From contig BSBN01000047.1 in the NCBI GenBank assembly GCA_027924645.1, positions 2,976,001-3,040,000 of the forward strand: 64,000 nucleotides of DNA, given 5' to 3'. The notes below the pieces were generated by a model that was not told where the DNA came from, searched no databases, and saw only the letters and a list, made by a program, of their open reading frames with translations. Origin of the DNA: Cunninghamia lanceolata (lineage: Eukaryota; Streptophyta; Pinopsida; Cupressales; Cupressaceae). Shown piece by piece: positions 1-11,839 of the stretch. How positions within the stretch are numbered: position 1 is the first letter of the stretch; the number at the start of each line of letters is the position of its first letter. Both the position numbers and the translations under genes were made by a program.

Positions 1-640
1 CGGCTTAAAGACAAATATCTACGAACATGTGAAAGAAGCTACGGTGATTTGTAAAAGGTTGCAGCAATTCATATTTCCTTAAAGACACGTCCCTTTTGGA
101 CAGCGGCAAATGTAAGGTGGTGATCATTGGAGAAAGGAAGGAGAGTATAAAAGGGGATCGATGGGCAGTTGGAAAGGATCATCCATCAATCAATCATATA
201 CAATTCAGCATTCTTTATCAAATCAGTAGATATAAATCAGAACTCCACAGTAAGGATCTATACAAAGAACAAAGGTAATAAAAAGGTACAGCAAACAAGG
301 TTAAGACTTATTGAATTTATCTAATCTTTGATTGTTTAAGTAAATAGTAAATATAGAGAGTTGTAAGATATATATATATTAGTGTCATTTCATGGTTGAT
401 ATGAATCCATGTGAATTGTTGTAGTTTATAAGGAATTGTCTTAACTATATAAATCTAAGATGAGCAATTGTATAAACAAGAATACCTTACAATAGTATTC
501 CAAATTAAGATAAGAATGATTTTATTCATGCATTATGATGATAAATAGTATAATAGAATTCCATCTATAGTACAAGGGAATATTGCATAAAGATCATATC
601 TCTGTATCCTCTATTACTTCATCCAATGAGGAATCATGGG
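1..640 (+). promoter_or_regulatory. Possible LTR promoter/leader remnant with TATA box
   Basis: No protein-coding gene is supported. A TATA box (TATAAAAG, 146-153) sits in a purine-rich context and is followed by an AT-rich leader, which resembles the U3/R segment of a plant LTR. A 60-codon frame at 96-278 begins with TTG and matches no family I know, so it is not annotated. The left end of the element lies outside the window, so neither LTR ends nor a primer-binding site can be checked. Confidence 0.3.
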
Positions 641-677
641 TATTGTAGGGAAAGACAGTGTAATTCCGTCCCCTGTA

Positions 678-839
678 TAGACCCCAATGGCTGGGATATA
701 ATTCACAAAGCTGGGTCCAGAGTTCTCATATCGATCCCAAGGGTTGGGACATAGTTTCCCAAAGTTGGATTGGAGACTCCGTGTATAGACCCCAAGAGCT
801 GGGACTTAGTTTCTTGAAGCTGGGTTGGAGATGATTTCA
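678..839. repeat. 54-bp tandem repeat, three copies
   Basis: Three diverged copies start at 678, 732 and 786, exactly 54 bp apart. Each contains a CCCAAnnGnTGGGA core followed by a TTnnnnAAGNTGG-like core. The repeat lies just downstream of the LTR-like leader and is probably an untranslated-region repeat of a retroelement. No coding meaning is visible. Confidence 0.75.
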
Positions 840-2490
840 ACGCGGCCTAGTAATGTAAAACCTAATTCCTTGATGAAGAATAGGAGGGGAAGATATGGAT
901 CTTGAAATATGTTTAATATTCACCTTAATGTACTTAAGAAATCTATTATAGAATAGTCATCAATATTGAATGACAAGAAGTAAATGAATAATCCTTTGAT
1001 AAGAATGAAATATTTATATTATCTTTGATTTTATTAGATATTATCATTGAAATTTATGGATCTCTAATGTTTCTAATGTCTCTTTGAAAATCACTTTGAA
1101 TGCAGATTCAGGTTTAAGTGTTTCCTCTAGAAAGGGGACATTACCTACTAATTGTTTGTTCTTATTCTATCATTTGATTATACTTTTAGCTTTCTAATCA
1201 GCATTGAACATGATAAAAGTCTAAAAAATTAGCTTCAAGATTTATAATTGCATTCATTTATAAAGTGTCAAAGATTGTAACTTGCTAAGTATTTATTAAT
1301 TGAACTATTTCGAAGGGTGTTAATGCAAAACACAATCAATTATAGTGTGTCACTTGTGTACTTGTCTTGGGTGGCTTACACATGAGCATTTTGTAATTAT
1401 GAACTAATATAAAGTTCCAACTCTTGGGGGGTTCATAATGTCTCTTAATTTCTATCCTTTCCATTTGAGTATCCTACAAAAGACCTCATCTTGTTGTCTT
1501 TATAGAGATTATGGTATCTCTAAAGACTTTTGATGTCCAATATGAATGAATGTTTTCATGTAGTATCGTCCCTCTTCAATAGAATTATTCTCTAAATCCT
1601 TCCAAATCATGTAGGATCAAATGTGCTTACTGTCAAAAGAAAAATCATGAACATATTTACTTTCAAAAGTAGATTGATGAACTGAAGCACCTTCTTCAAC
1701 ATTACATTAGTTTGCCAAGTTCTTTTGGACAATATTCATCAGATTGTGTTCAACATGATTACACTTGTCATCTTGAACATCAAGATGCCTACTTATACCA
1801 CATAAATCTATTGTTTGTAAAATTTCATATTTAGGAAATTGATGACACCATTGAGGACATGTCTTCTCTTTGATGACAACTCCTATAAAGTTGTATCCCT
1901 TATTCTAGATGTTATGAGGGTGCTTTTTTACTCTCCTATTCTTTCTCTGCAGCATCATGCTTCCATCTTGACAAATCCTGACTCACATCGATTTAGATCT
2001 CACACATCAATTAAAAAATTCCTTCATCCATGGCTATTCGACATAAATCTTGCATAGTACTTGATCGCATCAATTAGTATCAATCACAATTCAACATTAA
2101 CATCAAGACACATGAACAATTTCCAAAACCATTTACCTAAGTCCTTCATACACTCCACCATTTAACTGAGAATTCAACAATTTAACAACTTAGAGTTTCT
2201 TTCTTCCAAAAGGAAGATGCATCATTAATTACAAAAGAACCTACTACAGCACTCGCCATGCAACATTTTGCAACTAAATTCTCTCTTCTATGTGGAGGCA
2301 CACATGGGCCTTATCTTGCAAGGATTTTAGGGCACTATTTCATCTTTCCTCTCCTTGGGAGGGAGGTTTTTCTTACGGGTTTTCTCCTTCTCTTATTAGG
2401 GGGCTAACACATTATACATGAGTATCTATTGTGGCTACATATTTGTCAAGACTCCTTTCTCATTTTCCATTTCTTCTAAGTTGCACTAAT
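840..2490. other. Gene-free AT-rich stretch
   Basis: No reading frame with recognisable similarity is present. The sequence looks like decayed retroelement internal DNA. A 72-codon frame at 1,839-2,057 has no family features. No tRNA, rRNA or clear tandem repeat was seen. Confidence 0.5.
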
Positions 2491-2495
2491 GGGGG

Positions 2496-3067
2496 TGTTG
2501 GTGTAAAATTCATACTTCACTTTGGATATGTTTTTAAATGTGATATTATACCTAATTAATAATTTTACTTGAAATGTTAAGAATAATTAATTTTCTCATC
2601 TAGGTAGAAAATAATGGCATGTATTCACCTTGATTGAGGTACATAAGTGCCACCACTACCTCATCAATTCTTGATTTATGGTAGTTAGGTGTTGCCTTTG
2701 TTCAATCAAAAGCACCTCTATCTTAGTTGGATTGAGTTAATTGATCTATTGATTAGTAGCTCAACTATTGACCTCTTTGTTAGATTGAGTTAACTTGCCT
2801 CTTGATTGGAAGTGATTGTTAAATAATCTCATGACCTTTGAATTGGCATCTTTTGAGTCATGCATATAGGAGGCTTATTTATATGTATTTCATCCATCTA
2901 TTTGGGGATGGATTTTGTTAATTTTGATTATTGATTTCCTCTATTTTGGAATAGCATTCTTATTTGCATATTACAACACTTGTTGTCATTGTGTTATTTT
3001 GCTATTATAACTTTCTTCATTCACCTAAATTCAAACCTATGATTGAATTCCCACCAAATCTTAATCA
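2496..3067 (+). mobile_element. Probable LTR remnant, right end truncated by the LINE fragment
   Basis: A short G tract (2,491-2,495) is followed at once by TGTTGGTGTAAAATTC, which looks like a polypurine tract meeting the TG start of a plant 3' LTR. The downstream sequence is non-coding and stops where LINE sequence begins near 3,068. No closing CA end or target duplication can be identified, so the call rests on the start only. Confidence 0.4.
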
Positions 3068-3735
3068 TAGGAGACCACCAAAGAGATTGTTGGTTGATGG
3101 AAATCCTTATTTTAAAATCATTCCCATTTCAAAGTAGCCAAAACTTAATGGCTTCCCAAGCTTTCCAGATACTCTTGGCAACAAAAGTGCCAAGAATTTG
3201 AATTGACTCCTTCATAATAAGAATCAAATGGAAGCCAAGACCTTTCCAAGCCTATTTGTCATGAGGAACTCTAGAAGCAATACAATGCTAGAGAAGATCT
3301 TTCCAAGCTTCATTCCCTTCAAGAGCTTTGATTATCAATTTGGCACATAAAGCCAATCCTTGCCAATGCGCAAAAGGCCTCCAAATTCATGAAGATGGTA
3401 ATAGAAATCCAAGGCAACCCTATGAAGTCCTTTTCTGTGCTTAGAAGAAACCCAAAGACAATCCCACAATAGTTTCTCAAGCTTTTGGTAAAAGGCTTTA
3501 GAAGGAGACAAACAAGAAGAAAAATAGATATAGGTGATAGCAAGCACCTTAGAACTTGAAAATTTCCAGCAAGAGAAAGAGGCTTAGCTATCCAAAAAAT
3601 TACTTTCTTCTCAACATGAGCAAGCAAAAATTGCCAAATACAAAAAGAGAAAGCAAAAGTGTAAAGACCCACACCTTTTCTTTTTGAAAATTTTGCAATA
3701 TAGAAAATAATGCAATTCTCGCACTTTATGATCAC
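3068..3735 (-). pseudogene. L1-type LINE fragment (end of RT region)
   Basis: On the minus strand, a frame entering at about 3,735 reads ...AKPLSLAGNFQVLRCLLS. This corresponds to the W-x-x-x-x-LSLAGR-type motif that follows the reverse transcriptase in plant L1 elements. An overlapping frame (3,335-3,547) carries the following SSC..PSKAFYQKLEKLLWD segment, so there is a frameshift between the two. The nucleotide sequence at 3,068-3,300 is clearly homologous to 23,130-23,320 in the larger LINE, for example in the shared ATTGTTGGTTGATGG. This is therefore a second, internal fragment of the same family, without 5' or 3' end, and not functional. Confidence 0.8.
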
Positions 3736-4150
3736 CGAGATCCTAGTGTGGGCAAGGTGAGAGTATAAAGTGTCTGGACTCTAGCTATCTAAATGAATAC
3801 ATAACTGGAAAGTAAAGGCGGCATAGCCAACCAAAAGCATACAAGCGGCTGAGCCAACCCAAATCGACACCTCCGATGAACAAGTATGCTTTATGATGCA
3901 ATGTTATTGGCATATTACAAGCGCAGTCCGATCAAGCCAAAATGGCTAATTTTATGCAGTCCCAATCATGCCAAAACAAGCTATGAATGAATGTAACTAA
4001 GTCTAACAGTGTACAATCCAGGGTCTTACAATGTTGAAATGCACATAACTAGTGGAATACCATCCAGTTTTACAAAAGATTGACATGATATGCAAGCATG
4101 TTCTGGCAGTGCTACCATCCAAAATTACAATATAAATGAGGCATGAACTA

Positions 4151-4181
<31 letters not shown>

Positions 4182-5812
4182 TGAAAGTAACTACAACACA
4201 CTATTGAAATCAATTAGATACACCACAAAACCACTCTTGCACATAATGATTAAAGCATAATATTCAGAAAATTGAATGTCAATCAACTCATGAGAATCTG
4301 AACAAGTTGGAGCACACTAAACACCACTTTATTTATGATTGAAGACTGCCCAAAAGACTGAAAATTGAATTTAGCAATGTAACACTGCTCAAAAACTCTT
4401 CCAACTATATTGTATAGCCCTACAAGCTGTCAGTAACACTGAAATCAAATTGTATGGTTTGCAAACAACCTTCTATATTGTTGTGTTCATACTCAAACCT
4501 CTACGGACCTTTGTGCCAATAGCATGACACTCAAAACAAATCACAATCACCTCTAAAATGACTCTGACTAGGGATTAGCACTCACATGCCTCTGTCCCAA
4601 CATGTACGCCATGTACTAAAAGTACGGCCTACATTATGACATTGGTACAACCTCCGAGTGTATGAAACTATTGTAGAAGTAGGTGCGACCACGTAGATGG
4701 TACTCAATCAACAAGAAAGAATGAGTAATAACAAGTACAACCCTGTACTAAGCTAGTACGACCCCAACTTAGTATTCCAATGCTACAACCAAATATACCC
4801 CTGCTAGTACACCCTTTGGCATCACTAAAGGCTGCAAATGGATATCTCAACAAGATGAAGACTTAAAAAAACAACTAGACTCAAAATACATTAAAAATCT
4901 CCATGATAGAAGAAACTAAAACAAATCTCACAATCAGCACACTGGTGATTTTGGGTGAAATCACACAAGCCAGCTATGAGGGTTTTCATCCCCAAAACTA
5001 GATTCACCAAAGGGTTTTCGTCCTTAGGTGAATGAAAGGACTCATGTCCTGCACAAAGCAAATAGAAATGAATAAACATTGACCTTCTTCTGAAGACATT
5101 ACCTTCTTTTATAACTTTAGGGAGAATAAAATAATATTATCTCCTTTTTCTCTCAATTATCTTCTCAAAAATATAGACATAATAAAGTGTCCTAATGACC
5201 ACCTTTTTGCACCTTGAGCCTAGCGACACTTTATTTGCACAACTTAAATACAACCTTTTGAATAATTAAATATAAGCTCTCAAATAAAATATAACTCAAA
5301 AGTACTCTTTGACAACTTAATTTAATTATTTAATTATTTTCTCTTTACCAACACCTCAATAGCCTACAGGGAAATTTCAAAAAATGGACTGAGCCTCCAA
5401 CAACTTACACTTGAGAGGGGGACATTAAAAAAGAGATGCCAAGAACTCTAAATATCTTGCCATAGTCAATCTGTTTCTAACAATGTCAAGCCAGAAAGGT
5501 TTGGGTAACACTAGGTTTTTTTTCCATTGTATGCTAGAGTTGGAGGGTCCAAATTCAACAAACCAAAAGCAGGGACAAATAGAGTTACATTAACTCAATC
5601 TAACCCTATTGGATGGTGAACATGGCATGGCAAGGATGTAGTTGAGTTGGGAATGCTCGACACTCGCCTCATTTCATAGGTTGTCAATTCCTCTACTACA
5701 GAAAAAAAAAAAAATTGGTACACATATAGTTTCATGCAATCAATCACGAGTAATAGGCTTACCTCTCAACAAGCAAAAAAATTGGTGGTCATGCATAGTA
5801 GCTTGAGACTTC
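3736..5812. other. Gene-free region with TA microsatellite
   Basis: No supported gene. A (TA)n microsatellite occupies about 4,154-4,181. Around 4,560-4,800, short GTACRACC-like strings recur irregularly. The frame at 4,891-5,079 (minus) has no recognisable feature. The region probably consists of old LTR-element sequence. Confidence 0.5.
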
Positions 5813-6007
5813 GTGGTCAACAAACTCTTAAGTATCAACAAACTCCAACTGTATGATGAGATGTTGATCCCAACAATGCTACACATATTGATGATAGGGT
5901 GGGAGGGATTGGTTTGGGTTCCACTGGATGAAGCAGTCCCTCATATTAGTAGTGACTCAAATTTAGACTTGGATTTTGATTTAGGCAAAAACAAGGCAAA
6001 AGCTTAG
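5813..6007 (+). CDS. Weak candidate coding segment, unrecognised
   Basis: A 64-codon frame ends in an acidic stretch (SSDSNLDLDFDLGKNKAKA) before a TAG, then an AT-rich 3'-UTR-like tail. The acidic C-terminus is reminiscent of the tails of plant hAT transposases, but no dimerisation-domain motif precedes it here. The candidate start codon at 5,813 is GTG, not ATG, so if the segment is real it is the end of a longer decayed frame. I do not recognise a family, and chance is a real possibility. Confidence 0.15.
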   Translation: MVNKLLSINKLQLYDEMLIPTMLHILMIGWEGLVWVPLDEAVPHISSDSNLDLDFDLGKNKAKA

Positions 6008-6409
6008 GAGCACTAGATCTAGTTGTCTACATTTTAGACTCATGGATTCTTTGCTTTTTGTATATTGTTCATGTAAATGTTGATGATATTCTTCTTTTAG
6101 TGGGGACTATTTTTTTTTTAAATGTTTGTTATCGACTTCTCGAAGTTAAGAGTTTTATGGTCTTACTTAATCATTGAAATGAATTGCTGTAGTTTCATTT
6201 TTTTTAAAAGCAGAAGATGATATTCATAATAACATTAAACGTTGGTAGTTTCTTGCAAGGTACTCATTCTATGCTGTGCCATTCAAGGATAGTTGTTTGG
6301 CATCACTGCAAACACAAGTTATAGCTATTAAGAAATGATCATTTGGGATCCCATACTTGGTACGATTACCAGTTGTTTGTTGCTTTTGTAGGATTGGTAG
6401 CATTTCCAT

Positions 6410-6726
6410 TTGTTAGGCCAGTATCAAGCTCTAATGCTGTTTTTTGTGCTAATGTTAAAAACATTGACAACTGCACAAACTTCGACATTCACTTCATGGG
6501 GAATTACTCCTGCAAATAATTTACCTAATATTGCTCAACTTGGAGTTGGTGCTGCTTATTCTTCACCTCCACTTCCACATGAAAATTATGTTTCAAATAA
6601 TGATTATCATGTCAATGAACCTAACCAAGGGTCGTCAGTACATGGAAGAGATTCGGCTTCTAGTGCACTTAGCTTTTTGAAGGCTGTGGTGCCAGCTGCC
6701 CCCCGTGGAACAGTTGTTTCACAGGT
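6410..6726 (+). CDS. Candidate exon, unrecognised protein
   Basis: An open frame of about 105 codons runs to a plausible splice donor (CAG|GTATGC, intron starting about 6,725). The composition is that of a disordered plant protein: Ser, Pro, Asn and Ala rich, with blocks such as SWGITPANNLPNIAQLGVG and SALSFLKAVVPAAPRGTVVS. No domain is recognisable. Nothing in the flanking 1 kb gives a second exon in the right phase. It could be an isolated exon of a gene with long introns, a captured exon, or a chance frame. RNA-seq coverage or a protein search would decide. Confidence 0.25.
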
Positions 6727-6749
6727 ATGCAATTGTTTTGTAAGTTGAT

Positions 6750-7716
6750 TATTTTTTCTTGCCGAATTTTCTGGTCTTTTGTCAATTTCAAGCATTAACA
6801 CTTGAACCATCAAGTGCCTTTAGTATAAGAAAGATAGCACCAAACAGAATAGACTCATAGAGAATAAGGACTTGTGGGGAAAATTAATGCACCACCTTAA
6901 CACACAAAGACTATATTAATCTAGTATTCCCTTATAAATTAATCTACTATCTGTAAGTGTAGGCCGAGTGTGGGCTGAAATGCATTCAGCGCTATCCCTA
7001 TCTTTGATATTCAACGAGATTTTTGGAAGTTGTCTACCATCTTTCAGCTCCAGTTTCGTGTTTATAAGTGAAAATAAAACAAAATACCCACTCAAAAAAG
7101 AATTCATGTTGTCGATATAATATAATACATGATCTGTGACACCAAAGTAAACTTTTGTTTTTGCCTCTGAGATTAAATGCTTTATTGAACAAAGAAGATA
7201 GGCGGATCAAACGGCTTGTAAACACAGCAGAAAGGCTTCAGGATCAGCTTCCCTTTAATGTTTTAATCTTATCATCCTAGCAAAAGTAATTGACAAGGGC
7301 AATCAGTAAAAGAGAGATACCATTCTGCATTTTGTGGTATTACATAATTCTATTTGGAGAAAATTAACCAGTCCATCCCATTCAAGGAGCTAGTGCTATG
7401 CCAGGAGAAATGACAATAGAAATACAAGAGACTGCTATGCAAGTTCAGACAATATATTTTTCAGGTAGGTTATAATATTGTATAAATGAAAATCAATCTT
7501 GGGTTGGATCAATTGAAACAAGCACTATGAAAATTATTTTCTTGTTAAAACAACCTAATATTATTTGTGTTCTAGCGTATACAATCTGTGCGCGTATCAA
7601 TAATTTGAAACATGAAAAGAGTTATAGTGCAACATTTTCTAATAATTAAAATGAAAAAACTCATTCCTTGAAATTATATGAGCCTTAAAAGCAAGGTACA
7701 ATAAACCCTAGGGCCA
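6750..7716. other. Gene-free AT-rich stretch
   Basis: Two overlapping short minus-strand frames (6,916-7,225) show no family features. No repeat or RNA gene is visible. Confidence 0.45.
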
Positions 7717-9190
7717 CTATGTTCCATGGAATTCCTGGGACTGGCATGGTGTGAAATGGCGAGACAATGATGTACTTGAGCATAATTAAAATATTCATTC
7801 CTATAAATCTATCATACCATGAAAATATGAAGGTTTGATATCATAAATTATAACAATAAATATAAAAAGTCTGTCTAAGTGGAAAATATATGTCAAATCT
7901 GAGGCCTGAAAAAATGTGAAGAGCATGGAGTAGCAAGCTTAATCGTCATCTGACTCATCTCTCTCGGGTCCTGATAACCTGTCTTCATCAAGGCTCTTTA
8001 AGTTCAAATTTGCTCCAAGGGGGCCTTAAGCAAACCCAACTCAACCTACTGATCCTCATCAACTTTTCTTTGCTCAGCAACTTCAACACTTACCTAGAGT
8101 CTCTTGATAGTGAGTTGTCTTGCAATCTTGCAGATGCAGGGGTACTCTGTACTACAACTACCTACGTCTCCACTTTTCAGAAGGTATGCCTACTACTCTC
8201 CATAGAGTGGATGAGCTATAAGTGAACAAATTCCTTTTAATAATAGAGGAGCTAACAACCTAAGAAAGGATGCAACTGGGAAGTATCCATAGCATTGCCA
8301 AACCCCGATGTATCTTGATACTTTCCAATGGCATTCTCCTTTGCAAGAATGGCTCTATCCTCTCTAGCTACTCACTCGTAGCCATCGAGAGTTGCAAATA
8401 CCACCCACTTGCCCAATTTTTTGCATTATCCCTTCTTGTGTACATTTTCTTAAGAGCCTTATAAAAATCCCTTCTTCCAACTCCTCATTATAAATAAAGG
8501 TAACCTCCTATGTCTCTCCACATACCATCTTGGGTTAAACCACATACATTGTGTATTATGGAATGTTCAACTTCTCTCACCTATGTTGAAAAATGAACCA
8601 AATATGCTGTTCATAGTATGCTAAGGTGATGTGGGTATCACAAATGTAATTCACACATGGCCAAACATACTATCGGTAGCCCCCATAAATCTCTTTAAGG
8701 TTGAGAGTCAGTGCCACCATACCGATGATGCTAACAAGTAGTATAGCAATATACTTCATATCCTCCCAAAAATTATTACAATAGCAATATACTTAATATC
8801 ATCCCAAAAATTATCTTTAAGCATCAGTTCCCTCACTCTCTTACCATCATATCTTGGACTCCACCCACTCCTTAGTCACTATCATTACCTGCAAGGAATA
8901 CTACTAAAATCATTTCCAACAAGATGAAATGACTGTCACATCTCATGTCCACAGGGTTGAGAGTTCCTTCCTCAAAAGACATGAGCAGGGCCAATGAGGT
9001 GTGAGTTATATATAAGCATTTACACAGTTTGAGCATCAGACGCCTCTTGTTCCACCTATTCAATCTATCCAATTTCCTTCAACATGTTGTTCAACAGATG
9101 CACACAATGTAGGGTCCAAAAGATGTGCTGCTAGTTGCAATGAACCAACTTCCCGCTTTTCTACATATGTGGTCTACAACTATGAGTACC
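7717..9190 (-). pseudogene. Decayed hAT-superfamily transposase with one terminal repeat
   Basis: A hAT transposase would cut and paste DNA in the nucleus; this copy cannot be functional. Reading minus from about 9,190, the translation contains SGKLVHCN, then (after a stop) HIFWTLHCVHLLNNMLKEIG, the same block as AGMLVQKKYKHIFWTPCCVH in the hAT at 12,975. A frame at 8,872-9,072 continues into a LYITHTSLALLMSFEEGTLN-like segment equivalent to the NH(T/H)-x-(L/I) region. The frame ends at about 7,939 in an acidic tail (DPRERDESDDD). The sequence CTATGTTCCATGG at 7,717-7,729 matches the terminal repeat of the neighbouring hAT family and probably marks its 3' end. Several stops and frameshifts are present. 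A related duplicate of the 3' tail lies at about 9,240-9,400. Confidence 0.65.
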
Positions 9191-9790
9191 TGCACAAGAT
9201 TGGATAAATATTATAATTTTATTATAAATATATATCATAAACTATAATAATGATATCTGATATCATAAATTATAATAAAAGATATGACGAGGGTCAAGAA
9301 CTCAAAATGACAATATAACAATCCTATCTGAGGCATGCAAAAAATGCTAACCATGGAGCACTAAGCTTAATCATCATTAGATTCAAACAATGATCTTACA
9401 AGCAAACTGCTGATTGGTATGTAAGGAGTCATTAGTCAAAAGAGGTTTGAGAATTTTGACTGGTAGGTATATAAATCTTTAAGCATTGTTAATTACAAAA
9501 AAAGTGCAGCTACCTCCCTCTCAGCAAAAGAGAGATAATTGAGTGGCATGCAGTATGGAGCACAGCAAGGTGTTGTAAAATTCTAGTTTGGGGGATTTGC
9601 AATGTTTACATGTACCAAAGAGAATAAAGCCTCTATAAACAACTATAGAACACCAGACTGTATTAAGAATGAACCTGTTGTTCTTTCCTGTGGTGTTTTT
9701 CTATCCAAAGAAGGATACTACGTGAATGTGGTGTCTCTGTTGGAAATATTACATCAATGCTAAGTTAGTAATAAAGTCATGGTAAATAAA

Positions 9791-10027
9791 CTGTGTTGCA
9801 TGGGAACGTGTCCCTGGCCCTCAAACACACTTCCCCTAGCCGTCACCAAAACAAAATTGAAACTGGGGAGCATTTCGGAAATGCGTCCCCCGAATAGGGA
9901 ACAGCAAAAAGAAAAAAGCAGCTGGAGATGTCTCAAACGTCCCTCGATCATCTGGGGGGGTGAACAAACGTCCCCTACATCTTGTCAACATCTAATTGCT
10001 GTTATACTGCCGTCCATTTAGTTGTAG

Positions 10028-10097
<70 letters not shown>

Positions 10098-10213
10098 TAT
10101 TGAAAAATTCATATATATTGTCATCCCCAAAAAATGGCCCTCGAACTACCGTCTCCGAAATGCGTCCCTTGCCGTCCCCCCATCCCCATCCCCAAAACAC
10201 CATGGAACACAAG
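9791..10213 (-). mobile_element. Non-autonomous hAT element A
   Basis: The left end CTGTGTTGCATGG (9,791) and right end CCATGGAACACAAG (10,213) are inverted versions of the terminal repeats of elements B and C. The right half is a reverse-oriented copy of the left half of element B: the same GGGACGGCAAGGGACGC-like block, then a TA run, then a GA/TC run. No intact 8-bp target duplication is seen, so an end may be damaged. There is no coding capacity; frames through the TC repeat are low-complexity artefacts. Confidence 0.7.
10030..10098. repeat. (TC)n-(TA)n compound microsatellite
   Basis: About 48 bases of pure TC are followed directly by a TA run. The array lies inside hAT element A. The equivalent position in element B carries (TA)n-(GA)n in the opposite orientation, so the microsatellite is part of the element family. 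Confidence 0.95.
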
Positions 10214-11096
10214 TTCTAAGTGATGAATTTTGAAAAAGAAGGTTGTCCAACTTCTGTCTCTATCACTTCTGAGAGTGAAAACTGGAGAAGCTAGGCTGAT
10301 TGCGCCCATGAGTAGTCCGAAAGTGTGTCAGCTACACCATGTGACCTGAAAACTAGATAACCCAAGCTGATTGCACCCATGAGTAACCCAAAAGTGTGTG
10401 GAAGCATCCACTAAATGACCTGACTTTTTATCAAGCTGAAAATGTGAACCACTTGTCACCCACAATGTCGACACATAAAAAACTGCTATTTGAAGGCATA
10501 TGATGATCTCACTCCATGGCATAGTCATCAAAAACCAAAATAAATCATGCAATCTCAGGTGTTGAGGTGTTGAGGTGAACATTACTTATTGAGATGCTAT
10601 AGTGATAAGAGGCAATATGCTACAATTTGCAATATGCTGCAATGACAAGTCCTCAATGGACAACATGAGCAATCTCCAAGTACCATGCTCGAAGAGCTCA
10701 AAATCTGAATTCCGATGTTCCCTCCTCTAAGATGAGAGTGGAGAGCGGTAGCAAAGGCCCCCCTTGGAAAGAGAACAACATATGTGAACCTGTGTATAGA
10801 AATGCACAACTCAATGATGCCCTCTTGGGTTTCATTAGGAGTCAGCATTAAGCCGCCCTTTTGGGTTTTTTACTTACAACTCGAGCAAAAGTATGATCAA
10901 CAAGAGGCAGTATCCATGTCCTCAAATAATTTATACTGAGCTGCATATGTGGCAGTCTCAGTGTGCTCATTGTCAAAATCCCAATGGGAAATCACATGTA
11001 TAAAAAGTCACTGCTTCTGTCGACACCATAGAGACTGAGTGCATAAATATCCTTTGTGGGAATTGAGTGCAACTCTACAATTTTCTTAGTAGGTTA
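10214..11096. other. Decayed sequence with short 71-bp duplication
   Basis: A short segment containing GCTGATTGCRCCCATGAGTA is repeated at 10,295 and 10,366. Minus-strand frames at 10,328-10,582 and 10,597-10,848 show no recognisable family. They probably belong to the downstream part of the decayed gag-like element described at 11,097-12,966. Confidence 0.4.
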
Positions 11097-11796
11097 TCAC
11101 TCAATAGTACAAATATCAATATCTGCAATGCTTTTCTCATCATCAATTGGATCGATAGCAGCATCCGCATCATGAGTACATAAGCTCAACAAGCTTTCAT
11201 AGTATTGCTCAACAATATCTGTGATCTTGAGTTTATTATCAACTTGATCAAAAACAGCATCTGCATCAAGCATAGACAAGCCATCATTGGAAATAGTGGA
11301 TTGGACTCTCCTATAGGATTTTGACAAAAGGTGAGTCTCTGTTTGCCACCTGGAGTGATCTGTCCATCCAAAATGCATACGCCTCATTCATTTTGTAGGC
11401 AAATCTCTGACATAACACTATTTTTCAGAATGTGTATGTTGACCACATGATAGACAAGGATGGAGATCAAAACAATCACGGGAGGTATGTCCTCGATGTC
11501 CACAATGACAACACGTTTGGACTTGATGGTTTTAATGCAAATTGATTTTGATTGACTTGACAACTTGTCAATTTCACAAGGCTGACCAATAGGTGAAGAC
11601 TCAGCTTGACTATTGTTTTGAATACTTCCGGACACAAATTTTATTGGTTTGGAATATTCTCTATGTTTCACGGTGTTTCGGGGACGGGGACGGGGACGGG
11701 GGGACGGCAAGGGACACGTTTCAGGGACGGCAGTCCGAGGACCATTTTCTGGGGACGGCGGGGGACAGCAATATATACGAATATATATATATATAT

Positions 11797-11839
<43 letters not shown>

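Noticed and set aside
6050..6100. A short translated string near 6,070 (VHVNVDDILLLV) resembling the copia reverse-transcriptase YVDD block
   Set aside because: No other RT block lies within 500 bp on either side, and the string sits in an AT-rich tail; likely chance.
9982..10233. Open frames on both strands through the TC/TA microsatellite (also 11,593-11,933)
   Set aside because: They encode only Ser-Leu or Arg-Glu dipeptide runs; low-complexity artefacts of the microsatellite.
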